From NCBI GenBank assembly GCA_964571275.1, contig CAZNCQ010000140.1, positions 1 to 17,782 on the forward strand: 17,782 nt of DNA, read 5' to 3'. Shown piece after piece: positions 1 to 7,620 of the stretch (position 1 is the first letter of the stretch; the number at the start of each line of letters is the position of its first letter). Origin of the DNA: DASRQZ01 sp964571275 (GTDB lineage: Bacteria > Myxococcota_A > Polyangia > Fen-1088). The notes under the pieces were generated by a model. That model saw only the letters and a list, made by a program, of their open reading frames with translations, was not told the DNA's origin and ran no database searches. The translations under genes and the position numbers were made by a program.

Positions 1-1724
1 TGTTCGTGCAGTCGTCGACGCAGCACCCGAGCGAGACGCAGGAGATCGTCGCGCGCGTGATGGGCGTGCGCCGGCACGAGGTCATCGTGCAGTGCCTGCG
101 CATGGGCGGCGCCTTCGGCGGCAAGGAGGTCCAGGCGAACGTCTGGGCCGCGGTCGCCGCGCTCGGCGCGCGCAAGCTGCGGCGGCCCGTGCGCGTGCGC
201 CTGACGCGCGCGCAGGACATGGCGATGACCGGCAAGCGCCACCCGTTCCTCGCGCGCTTCGACGTCGGCTTCGACGGCGACGGCAAGCTGCGCGGGCTGG
301 CGCTGGCGCTCTTCAGCGACGGCGGCTGGAGCCTGGACCTGAGCGCGCCGGTCTTGTCGCGCGCGATGTTTCACGCCGACAACTGCTATTTCCTGCCCGA
401 CGTCGAGATCGTGGGCCGCGTGTGCCGCACCCATCACGTCTCGCACACGGCGTTCCGCGGCTTCGGCGGCCCGCAGGGCATGGTCGCGATCGAGGAGATC
501 CTCGACCGCGTCGCGCGCACGCTCGCGCTGCCGCCGGACATCGTACGCGCGCGCAATTTCTACGCGCCAGGCGATACCACCCACTACGGGCAAGAGGTGC
601 GGGACGCCGATCGCATCCGCCGCATCTGGGGCGAGCTGCGCGCCAGCGCCGATTTCGTCGGGCGCCGGCACGAGATCGACGAGCTCAACGCGCGCAGCTC
701 GCACACCAAGCGCGGCCTGGCGATGACGCCGGTGAAGTTCGGCATCTCGTTCACCACGGCGTTCTACAATCAGGCCGGCGCGCTGGTGCTGATCTACAAG
801 GACGGCAGCGTCCAGGTGAACCACGGCGGCACCGAGATGGGCCAGGGTCTGCACACCAAGATGCTGCAGATCGCGGCGGATGCGCTCGGCGTGCCGCAAG
901 ACTCGGTTCACGTCATGCCGACGCGTACCGACAAGGTGCCCAACACGTCGGCGACCGCGGCGTCGAGCGGCGCCGATCTCAACGGAGCCGCCGTGCGCGC
1001 CGCGTGCGACACCTTGCGCGAGCGTCTCGCCGAAGTCGCCGCGCGCCGCTTCGGCTGCACAGCGGCGGACGTCGTGTTCACCGGCGGACGCGTCTGCGCC
1101 GGCGGCGGCGCGCAGGCGGACGTCGCGTTCGCCGACATCGTGGGCGCCGCCTACCTCGAACGCGTTTCGCTGTCGGCGACCGGCTTCTACCGCACGCCCG
1201 ACATCCACTACGATCGCGCGAGCGGCACAGGCAAACCGTTTCACTACTTCGCGTACGGCGCGGCCGTCAGCGAGGTGGAAGTCGACGGCTTCACCGGCCA
1301 GTACCGGCTGCTGCGCGTCGACATCTTGCACGACGTCGGCGATTCGCTGTCGCCGCTGGTCGATCGCGGGCAGATCGAGGGCGGCTTCATCCAGGGCGCC
1401 GGCTGGCTGACCACCGAGGAGCTGGTCTGGTCGCGCGACGGCGCGCTCGCCACCAACGGCGCCTCGACGTACAAGCTTCCTTCGCTGGGCGAATGCCCGC
1501 CGATCTTCGAGGTCGCGATGCTCGACAAGGCCGCCGAACCCGGCGTGGTCCACGGCAGCAAGGCGGTCGGCGAGCCGCCGCTCATGCTGGCGATCAGCGT
1601 GCGCGAGGCGCTGCGCGACGCGGTGGCGGCGTTCGGCAGCGGCGGCGTGGTCGAGCTGGCGCTGCCCGCGACGCCCGAAGCGGTCTACTGGGCGATCGAA
1701 CGCGCCACCGGATCTACAAAGTAG
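1..1724 (+). CDS. xdhB: Xanthine dehydrogenase, molybdopterin-binding subunit, C-terminal part (5' truncated by the window)
   Basis: Molybdenum-cofactor subunit of cytoplasmic xanthine dehydrogenase, which oxidises hypoxanthine to xanthine and xanthine to urate. The frame is open to the left edge; the first full codon is at nt 3, and about 200 N-terminal residues are probably missing compared with the usual 770-780. The sequence reads STQHPSE, then MGGAFGGKE, whose Glu (nt 126-128) matches bovine Glu802. TAFRGFGGPQG follows with Arg (nt 456-458) matching Arg880. HGGTEMGQGLHTKM (about nt 820-870) is nearly identical to the bovine enzyme. GFYRTP and KAVGEPP follow, with the catalytic base Glu (nt 1572-1574) matching Glu1261. 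All visible active-site residues are intact, and Glu802/Arg880 favour purines over aldehydes. A perfect hairpin 30 bases after the TAG suggests the transcript ends there. The FAD and Fe-S subunit gene would be expected upstream, outside the window. Confidence 0.96.
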   Translation, partial: FVQSSTQHPSETQEIVARVMGVRRHEVIVQCLRMGGAFGGKEVQANVWAAVAALGARKLRRPVRVRLTRAQDMAMTGKRHPFLARFDVGFDGDGKLRGLALALFSDGGWSLDLSAPVLSRAMFHADNCYFLPDVEIVGRVCRTHHVSHTAFRGFGGPQGMVAIEEILDRVARTLALPPDIVRARNFYAPGDTTHYGQEVRDADRIRRIWGELRASADFVGRRHEIDELNARSSHTKRGLAMTPVKFGISFTTAFYNQAGALVLIYKDGSVQVNHGGTEMGQGLHTKMLQIAADALGVPQDSVHVMPTRTDKVPNTSATAASSGADLNGAAVRAACDTLRERLAEVAARRFGCTAADVVFTGGRVCAGGGAQADVAFADIVGAAYLERVSLSATGFYRTPDIHYDRASGTGKPFHYFAYGAAVSEVEVDGFTGQYRLLRVDILHDVGDSLSPLVDRGQIEGGFIQGAGWLTTEELVWSRDGALATNGASTYKLPSLGECPPIFEVAMLDKAAEPGVVHGSKAVGEPPLMLAISVREALRDAVAAFGSGGVVELALPATPEAVYWAIERATGSTK

Positions 1725-1753
1725 GCCCTAGTCGCCGCAGCCCGAAGAGCTCG

Positions 1754-1776
1754 GTGCGCGGAAGAATTCCGCGCAC
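1754..1776 (+). terminator. Perfect 10-bp hairpin downstream of xdhB
   Basis: GTGCGCGGAA and TTCCGCGCAC pair perfectly around a 3-base GAA loop, 30 bases after the xdhB stop codon. No T tract follows, so it is not a textbook intrinsic terminator. It may act as a Rho-assisted or U-less terminator, as a 3'-end stabiliser, or as a protein-binding palindrome. The rest of the 1777-1932 gap holds no clear second signal except GCAAACG and CGTTTGC arms about 27 bases apart, which could fold in the leader of the next gene. Confidence 0.5.
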
Positions 1777-1932
1777 GCCCGTTACCTCACATAGGGGCTC
1801 GACGCTGGGTCGGAAGACGCCTGGCGCGACCGGTGAGGTGAACCGGCAGCGCAAACGGCGGGCGAACAGTTGGGGCGCGAACATCGTTTGCTCGGTGAGC
1901 AGCAGGCTCAAACCGGCGCGAGGAGTGTATCC

Positions 1933-3894
1933 ATGAACAGACAAGAGCGATTCGAGCGAACGTCCGCGATCTGGATGCTGTCCGCTGTGCTGGGAGTCGC
2001 GTCCTGCGGAGGAATCCAACCGGGCAGCGCCGGCGAGGAGCTGGAGCAGAACACCGCGGCGCTCACAGCCGCGAAGCCGCTGGCGCGCGGCCTGGTTCGC
2101 GACGGCGCCGGCGCGCCGATCGCACACGCGCGCGTCGACGTCCGCGCCGCGGGCTCGTCTCGCGTGCTCGCCTGCGCGACGACCGCCGCCGATGGGACGT
2201 TCGCGCTCGACGTACGCGCCGGAACGTATGATCTCACGCTGACGCCGAAGACTGGCTTCACGCCGCAAATCTTCCCCGGTCAGGTGATCGTCAAGGGCAC
2301 GCAACTCGATCTGGTCATCATCGCGAGCGCCCCGGCGACCGTGAACCTCAGCGGCCACGTCACGGACCAGAACGGCCAACCGTTGAGCGTGGCGATCTGC
2401 GCGCCGACCTGCGTCAGCACCGACGACAGCGGCGCCTTCACGGTGAGCGCTCGCAGCGACCTGCAGCTGGAGATCTCGGGAGCGCTCAGCCCGGCGGGAT
2501 TCTTCCAGGCGCGGCTCGCGTTCGATCCGACCCAGTCGGCGCCGCTGGAGATCGTCATTCCGATCTTCAACCTGACGGGGACTGTCCTCGACCCGACGGG
2601 CGCGCCGATGGCCACCGTCTCGGTAACGTCGCCGCCCTGTAGCAACATCATCTCCGACGAGCTGAGCGGTACGTTCTGCATCAACGGTACCCAGACCGAC
2701 TCGAACGGTCACTTTCACTTCACGACGCTGCCGGGCGATGCCGTCCTCCAGATTTTCGGCGACCTCGGCCTCTACGTGACCGAATCGGTGACCGGTGACA
2801 CCGACGTGGTGCTTCAGGTTCCGCCGTTGCAAAACCTGAGCGGCCGCATCACCGACCGCGACGGCAACGGCGTGCCGGGGCATCGGCTTTGTCTGGTTCA
2901 CGATGGTTGTGTGTCGAAATTCTGTTCGCAGAGCTGCGCGACCAGCGACGGGAGCGGCGCGTACACGCTCGACGTCTCGGCGGGAACCTACGACGCTCAG
3001 TTGTTCTCCCCGTCGCCGTTTCAGTCGTCTCCGCTCGGGTTCTACGTCTTGACGAGCACGATCTCGCTGTCGCAGCCAACCGAGCTGGACCTCACCTTCC
3101 CGAACCGCATCGTCACGGGGACAGTCTTGAACGTCGACGGCACGCCGGCGCCGAACGTCCCCGTGTCCGACAACTGTCACGATGCGGACGTCGGCGGGTT
3201 CGTCGGACGCGTCTGCGCAAACAGCCAGACCAGCGATGCGAATGGGCGCTTCCAGATGATGCTGGCGGCGCCGGGGAGTGTGGTGCTCACGGCGCGCGGC
3301 GCCACCACCACGTCGGTCCCGTTGACCGTGACCGACGACACCGACGTTGTCGTTCAGTTGCAGGCGGCGCAGCCAGCGACCGGGCAGGTGCTGGCGGCGG
3401 ACGGCAGCCCGATCGCTGCCGTCACCGTCTGTTACGAGCCGCCCTTGTTCACCAGCAGCGACAGCTGCACGACGACTGACGCCAGCGGCCAGTATCAATT
3501 GACCCTGCCGCCGGGCACATACTCCCTGTCGGTCTTTGGCAGCGGAACCGGTGTCAGCTTCTTCGAGCTCGATGAATCGGTCACGGTGCCGTCGGCGCCG
3601 ACGACGGTCCGGCTGGCTGCGACCCGATCGACGCCGGTCAGAATGGTGAACGCGGACGGGAGCCCGCACGCGGGCGCGTCGATATCCGCGGACTGCGTCT
3701 CCGCGCCGGCGGGCGGCGCCACCGAAGAGATCTGCGGGCAGGGCCTGGTCAGCGATGCGGCGGGCACCGCGGCCGTGGTGAACGCGGTCGGCATGCCGCT
3801 GGAGCTGCAGATCGACTCGGCGAGCATCGGCAAGATTGCCGTGAGCGACAGCACCGAGGTGACCATCGCGATCCAGTCATCGACGTCACCCTGA
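1933..3894 (+). CDS. Seven-repeat carboxypeptidase-regulatory-like lipoprotein
   Basis: Predicted outer-membrane or surface lipoprotein of 653 residues; function unknown. The ATG at 1933 is chosen because AGGAG (1921-1925) lies 7 bases upstream and it opens directly on a lipoprotein signal peptide: basic n-region, hydrophobic stretch around residues 11-21, lipobox VASC with Cys25. An in-frame start at 1870 would bury the signal. After an acidic linker there are seven tandem domains beginning near residues 49, 138, 213, 301, 393, 481 and 567. Each has the pattern (L/T)-x-G-x-V-x-(D/N)-x-x-G-x-P, then a (T/S)xSDxxG turn, then PGxYxLxxxG; this matches CarboxypepD_reg-like/Cna-B-type beta-sandwiches. 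No peptidase domain is present. Domains 2-7 each carry a Cys pair just before the SDxxG turn (156/160, 236/249, 320/335 with 326/331, 415/428, 500/512, 588/601), probably disulfides in an extracytoplasmic protein. It may be an adhesive or stalk-like surface protein. Confidence 0.88.
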   Translation: MNRQERFERTSAIWMLSAVLGVASCGGIQPGSAGEELEQNTAALTAAKPLARGLVRDGAGAPIAHARVDVRAAGSSRVLACATTAADGTFALDVRAGTYDLTLTPKTGFTPQIFPGQVIVKGTQLDLVIIASAPATVNLSGHVTDQNGQPLSVAICAPTCVSTDDSGAFTVSARSDLQLEISGALSPAGFFQARLAFDPTQSAPLEIVIPIFNLTGTVLDPTGAPMATVSVTSPPCSNIISDELSGTFCINGTQTDSNGHFHFTTLPGDAVLQIFGDLGLYVTESVTGDTDVVLQVPPLQNLSGRITDRDGNGVPGHRLCLVHDGCVSKFCSQSCATSDGSGAYTLDVSAGTYDAQLFSPSPFQSSPLGFYVLTSTISLSQPTELDLTFPNRIVTGTVLNVDGTPAPNVPVSDNCHDADVGGFVGRVCANSQTSDANGRFQMMLAAPGSVVLTARGATTTSVPLTVTDDTDVVVQLQAAQPATGQVLAADGSPIAAVTVCYEPPLFTSSDSCTTTDASGQYQLTLPPGTYSLSVFGSGTGVSFFELDESVTVPSAPTTVRLAATRSTPVRMVNADGSPHAGASISADCVSAPAGGATEEICGQGLVSDAAGTAAVVNAVGMPLELQIDSASIGKIAVSDSTEVTIAIQSSTSP

Positions 3895-3926
3895 TTGACG
3901 TGCCCGAAACGGCCCCTGCGCCCTCA

Positions 3927-3947
3927 ATTTACCGCGATTTCACCGCG
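3927..3947. promoter_or_regulatory. Adjacent direct repeats upstream of the globin gene
   Basis: ATTTACCGCG (3927-3936) is followed immediately by ATTTCACCGCG (3937-3947), a near-perfect direct repeat with one helical turn of spacing, 61 bases before the globin start. A weak -10-like CATAGT lies at 3976-3981. The arrangement would suit an operator for a regulator binding tandem half-sites. No known regulator motif is recognised, and chance is possible. Confidence 0.3.
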
Positions 3948-4007
3948 CGGATATGAAGCGCCCACGGATGGCCGCCATAGTGATGGCACCACTCGCGGGG
4001 GAGCTCC

Positions 4008-4421
4008 ATGACGCCGATGCAGAAGACGCTCGTTCAACAGTCGTTCAAGCAGGTCGTGCCGATCGCCGAGACGGCGGCGACGATTTTTTACGAGCGCCTG
4101 TTCGCGACCACGCCGGCGTTGCGTCCGCTCTTCAAGGGCGATCTGACCGAGCAGAAGAAGAAGCTGGTGCAGATGCTCGCCTACTGCGTGGCCAAGGTGG
4201 ATGCGCCCGACGAGCTTCTGCCCGCGGTGCGCGCGCTTGGAAAGCGCCATGTCGGCTACGGCGTGACCGACGAGCACTATGAGCTCGTCGGCGCAGCGTT
4301 GCTCTGGACGCTCGAGAAGGGCCTTGGCGCCGCCTTCACGCCCGAGGTGCGCGACGCCTGGACCGCCGTCTACCAGGTGCTGGCGGCCACGATGATGGAG
4401 GGAGCGCGCTCCGCCGCCTGA
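4008..4421 (+). CDS. Single-domain globin (Vitreoscilla haemoglobin/Cgb type)
   Basis: Cytoplasmic haem protein of 137 residues, the length of single-domain bacterial globins related to the haem domain of flavohaemoglobin. Known relatives bind oxygen or detoxify NO by dioxygenation with a partner reductase. Aligned by eye to Vitreoscilla haemoglobin: B10 Tyr28 (FYERLF), CD1 Phe42 (RPLF), E7 Gln49, proximal F8 His81 (KRHVGYGV), and the proximal Tyr91 (EHYELVG). All key haem-pocket residues are present; the CD loop is about three residues shorter. There is no FAD/NAD reductase domain, so it is not a flavohaemoglobin. The start at 4008 has GGGGGAG 4 bases upstream; an in-frame ATG at 4017 gives longer spacing and is possible. 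It stands alone, convergent with the importer operon 26 bases away. Confidence 0.9.
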   Translation: MTPMQKTLVQQSFKQVVPIAETAATIFYERLFATTPALRPLFKGDLTEQKKKLVQMLAYCVAKVDAPDELLPAVRALGKRHVGYGVTDEHYELVGAALLWTLEKGLGAAFTPEVRDAWTAVYQVLAATMMEGARSAA

Positions 4422-4447
4422 GACTTTCCCGAGGGCCCGACGCCCGG

Positions 4448-5593
4448 TCACTTCCCCGCGGGCGGCTTCCCCTTCACGCCCTTCACGTAGAAGTTGATGC
4501 CGTGCAGGAACTTGTCGTCGGCGGTCTCGCCCGCCTTCAGCAACGTCTTGCCGCTCTGATCCACCACCGGGCCCTTCCAGATCACGAAAGACCCGTCCTT
4601 GAGGCCCTTCTTCACGCCGTCGAGCTTCTGCTTGATCGGATCGGGCACCGCCGCCGACAGCGACGCGAGATCGATCGCGCCCTCCTTCACGCCCCACCAG
4701 ACCTGCTCGGTCTTCCAGGTGCCGTCGAGCACGTCCTTGACCGCCTTCTTGTAGTACGGCGACCAGTCGATCACCGCCGAGCCGAGATGCGCGTGCGGGC
4801 CGTACTTCTGCATATCGGAGTCCCAGCCGAAGCCGTACTTGCCCGCCTTCTCCGCGGTCTGCAGCACCGCCGACGAGTCCGTGTTCTGCATCAGCACGTC
4901 GGCGCCGTCGTTGATCAGCGCCTGCGCGCCCTCGGCCTCCTTGGGTGGATCGAACCACTTGTTGACCCAGACCACGCGCGTCTCGACCTTGGGGTCGACG
5001 CTCTGCGCGCCCAGCGTGAACGAGTCGATGTTGCGAATGACCTCGGGGATCGGAATCGACGCCACCACGCCGAGGACGTGGCTCTTGGTCATGCCACCGG
5101 CGACGACGCCGGCCATGTACGCGCCCTCGTAGGTGCGCGAGTCGTACGTGCGCAGGTTGTCGGCGGTCTTGTAGCCGGTGGCATGCTCGAACTTCACGTC
5201 CTTCGCGTCGGCGGCGACGTGCAACATCGGCTCCATGTAGCCGAACGTCGTGCCGAAGATCAGCTTGTTCCCCTGCGACACCATGTCGCGCAACACGCGC
5301 TCGGCGTCGGCGGCCTCGGGCACGTTCTCGACGAAGCTGGTCGCGATCTTGGCCCCGAACTCTGCCTCGATCGCCTTCCGCGCCTTGTCGTGAGCGAACG
5401 TCCAGCCCGCGTCACCGACGGGACCGACGTACGCGAACGCCACCTTGAGCGCCGGGGGCGCGGCCGGGGCGGGGGCGGGCGCCGCGGGCGCGGGCTCGGC
5501 CGGCGGCTCGGTCTTCTTGCAGCCCAGCCAGGCACACAACATCAGGACGCCGGCGGCGATGCGCACGAATTTCGATGAGCGAGTTTGCGGCAT
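4448..5593 (-). CDS. BMP/PnrA-family substrate-binding lipoprotein of a nucleoside or purine ABC importer
   Basis: Membrane-anchored receptor (381 residues) that hands substrate to the permeases encoded just upstream. The signal peptide ends in AWLGC with Cys25 as lipidation site; Trp at -3 is unusual, but the context is otherwise typical. A Pro/Ala linker (about 29-48) precedes the BMP domain (COG1744), which starts VAFAYVGPVGDAGWT with His68 following. IRNIDSFTLGAQSVDP is typical of the proteobacterial BMP subgroup. BMP proteins of known ligand bind purine nucleosides; the exact ligand here cannot be read from sequence. GAGGAG lies a few bases before the ATG. It is last in a four-gene operon, 12 bases after permease 2. 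A location near xanthine dehydrogenase and a deaminase favours a purine or nucleoside ligand. Confidence 0.9.
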   Translation of the reverse strand: MPQTRSSKFVRIAAGVLMLCAWLGCKKTEPPAEPAPAAPAPAPAAPPALKVAFAYVGPVGDAGWTFAHDKARKAIEAEFGAKIATSFVENVPEAADAERVLRDMVSQGNKLIFGTTFGYMEPMLHVAADAKDVKFEHATGYKTADNLRTYDSRTYEGAYMAGVVAGGMTKSHVLGVVASIPIPEVIRNIDSFTLGAQSVDPKVETRVVWVNKWFDPPKEAEGAQALINDGADVLMQNTDSSAVLQTAEKAGKYGFGWDSDMQKYGPHAHLGSAVIDWSPYYKKAVKDVLDGTWKTEQVWWGVKEGAIDLASLSAAVPDPIKQKLDGVKKGLKDGSFVIWKGPVVDQSGKTLLKAGETADDKFLHGINFYVKGVKGKPPAGK

Positions 5594-5605
5594 ATGGATC
5601 TCCTC

Positions 5606-6523
5606 TCAATTGTCGGGACGGAACGCCTTGCCGAGCGAAGCCGGCATGTTGACGCGGACCCAGGCACGGTTCCGCGAGATCAGCACCAGGACCAGGATGG
5701 TCGCCACGTAGGGCGACATGCCCAGCAAGTGGCTCTCGATGTCGACGCCGCGCCCTTGCAGGTGGAACTGCAACATGGTCACGCCACCGAATAAATAGGC
5801 GCCCAGCAGCACGCGCGCCGGCCGCCAGGTCGCGAACGTCGTGAGCGCGAGCGCGATCCAACCCTTGCCTGCGGTCAGCCCCTCGACCCACAGATGCGCG
5901 TAGACGATCGACACGTAGGCACCGGCCAGCCCGCACAGCGCGCCGCCGAACACGATCGCGGCGAAGCGGACGCGCTGCACCGGCAACCCCAGCGCGTGCG
6001 CCGACGCCGGCGATTCGCCGGCGGCGCGCACGACCAGGCCGGCGCGCGACCGAAAGAGGAACCAGCCGAGCCCCGCCGCCAGCGCCGCCGTGACATAGAC
6101 CAGCGGGTGATAGCCGAGCAGCGCGTGGCCGAAGAAGGGGACGTCGAGCAACCCCGGCAGCAGCGGGCGCGGGAGATCGGGGAGCTGCTTGTCGACGAGG
6201 CTCTCACCCGCAAATGCGGTGAAGCCCGCTCCAAACAACGTCAACGCCAGGCCGGTGGCATATTGATTGGTACCCAGGCCGACGACGAGCAGCGCGAAGA
6301 GCGCGGCGAGCAGCGCGCCTGCGCCCGCGCCGGCCGCGAACGCGACGCCGCTCGGATGGTGCAGCGCCGTCGCGTACGCGGCGAGGCCGCCCGTCAGCAT
6401 CATGCCCTCGGCGCCGAGGTTCACGACACCGGCGCGTTCATTGACCAGCAACCCCAGCGCCGCCAGCGCCAGCACCGTCCCGGCGTTGACTGACGACGAC
6501 AGCATGAGCGCGAACGCTTCCAT
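5606..6523 (-). CDS. ABC importer inner-membrane permease 2 (BPD_transp_2, YufQ/NupQ type)
   Basis: Second permease of the BMP-type importer, 305 residues, almost wholly hydrophobic with about 8-9 membrane segments. It carries the family signature NLGAEG at residues 35-40 (NERAGVVNLGAEGMM), characteristic of sugar/nucleoside permeases. The ATG at 6523 is chosen because it overlaps the stop of permease 1 by one base (TGATG), the classical arrangement for translational coupling; the longer open frame upstream is antisense-type shadow sequence. It ends 12 bases before the binding-protein gene. It should form a heterodimeric membrane channel with permease 1. Confidence 0.92.
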   Translation of the reverse strand: MEAFALMLSSSVNAGTVLALAALGLLVNERAGVVNLGAEGMMLTGGLAAYATALHHPSGVAFAAGAGAGALLAALFALLVVGLGTNQYATGLALTLFGAGFTAFAGESLVDKQLPDLPRPLLPGLLDVPFFGHALLGYHPLVYVTAALAAGLGWFLFRSRAGLVVRAAGESPASAHALGLPVQRVRFAAIVFGGALCGLAGAYVSIVYAHLWVEGLTAGKGWIALALTTFATWRPARVLLGAYLFGGVTMLQFHLQGRGVDIESHLLGMSPYVATILVLVLISRNRAWVRVNMPASLGKAFRPDN

Positions 6524-7620
6524 CAGCGCTTGCGCCGCCTTTCGACCAGCGCGTCGCACGCGAGCAACGCGAACAGCAACAGCCCCTGAAACACGCCGGT
6601 CAGCGCCTTCGGTAACCCGAGCCGCGATTGCGACAGCTCGCCGCCGATGTAGAACATGCTCATCAGCACCGACGAGAACAGGATCCCGACCGGGTGCAGC
6701 CGGCCCACGAAGGCGACGATGATGGCGGCAAAGCCGTACCCGACGGGCAGATGGGGCGTGAGCTGGCCCAGCGGCCCCGCGACCTCGAGCGCGCCCGCGA
6801 GCCCGGCCAGCCCGCCCGAGATCATGAGCGCCGTCCAGAGCGCGCGGCGCGGAGAGAAACCGGCGTAGGCCGCGGCGCGCGGCGCGATACCACCGACCTC
6901 CAGCTGAAAACCAGCGTACGTGCGGTAGAGAAACAACCACGCGCCCGCCGTGGCCGCGAGCGCGCCGAGGCTGCCCCAGTTCGCGCGCTGCCCGCTGACC
7001 AGCCGCGGAATGGCGGTCGCGGCGGGGAATGTGATCGTCTGCGGGAAATTGAAGCCCTGGGGATCCTTCCACGGGCCGTAGACCAGGTAGCCGAGCAGGA
7101 GCTCGGCGACGTAGACCAGCATGAGACTGACCAGGATCTCGTTGGCCGAGAAGCGATCGCGCAGCCAGGCGACCAGCGCCGCCCAGGCCATGCCGCCGAT
7201 CGCGCCGGCGACGACCAGCGCGACGACGACCCAGCGCCCCGCGCCCTCGCCCGCCGCCAACACCACGCCGGTGGCAGCGATCGCGCCGACGATGAACTGC
7301 CCCTCGGCGCCGATGTTCCAGACGTTGGCGCGGAACGCGATCGCCAGGCCGAGCGCGATCAACGCCAGCGGCGTCGCCTTGATCGCCACCTCGGAGAGCG
7401 CGCGGCCGTCGCGCAGTGGCTCGATGAAGAACATCTCGAGAGCGCGCGCGGGCGGCTTGTCGAGCGCCGCGAACAGCACCGCGCCGACCGCCACGGTGAT
7501 CGCCAGCGCCGCCAGCGGTGACAGCAGCGCAGCCGCGCGGGCCGACAGCAAACCCCACGCTCCCGACGGTGACGACGACACCGCGGGCGCCGCCAGCGCC
7601 GAGGGCTCGAGCCTAGCCAC
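6523..7620 (-). CDS. ABC importer inner-membrane permease 1 (BPD_transp_2, YufP/NupP type)
   Basis: First permease of the importer, 365 residues. A roughly 30-residue Ala/Ser-rich N-terminal tail precedes about 9 hydrophobic segments. The signature NIGAEGQ (residues 102-108, FRANVWNIGAEGQF) is diagnostic of the larger permease in BMP-type systems. It starts with GTG at 7620, inside the last codons of the ATPase gene (8-base overlap), and is served by a near-perfect anti-16S sequence located within the ATPase reading frame. Its TGA overlaps the next ATG by one base. The two permeases are paralogous but clearly different, which separates this system from the single-permease RbsABC arrangement. 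Confidence 0.92.
   Translation of the reverse strand: MARLEPSALAAPAVSSSPSGAWGLLSARAAALLSPLAALAITVAVGAVLFAALDKPPARALEMFFIEPLRDGRALSEVAIKATPLALIALGLAIAFRANVWNIGAEGQFIVGAIAATGVVLAAGEGAGRWVVVALVVAGAIGGMAWAALVAWLRDRFSANEILVSLMLVYVAELLLGYLVYGPWKDPQGFNFPQTITFPAATAIPRLVSGQRANWGSLGALAATAGAWLFLYRTYAGFQLEVGGIAPRAAAYAGFSPRRALWTALMISGGLAGLAGALEVAGPLGQLTPHLPVGYGFAAIIVAFVGRLHPVGILFSSVLMSMFYIGGELSQSRLGLPKALTGVFQGLLLFALLACDALVERRRKR

Noticed and set aside
92..1936. Second plus-strand open frame of 614 codons overlapping xdhB in another frame
   Set aside because: Arg/Ala-rich shadow frame; the xdhB frame contains all enzyme motifs.
1714..3669. Long minus-strand open frame of 651 codons opposite the repeat lipoprotein
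   Set aside because: Its translation is an Arg/Asp-rich mixture with no domain, typical of antisense frames in GC-rich genes. The plus strand there has a lipoprotein signal, a Shine-Dalgarno and clear repeats.
6524..7558. N-terminal extension of permease 2 as one 650-residue protein
   Set aside because: The extension is an out-of-frame reading of permease 1. The real start is the ATG that overlaps the permease 1 stop by one base.
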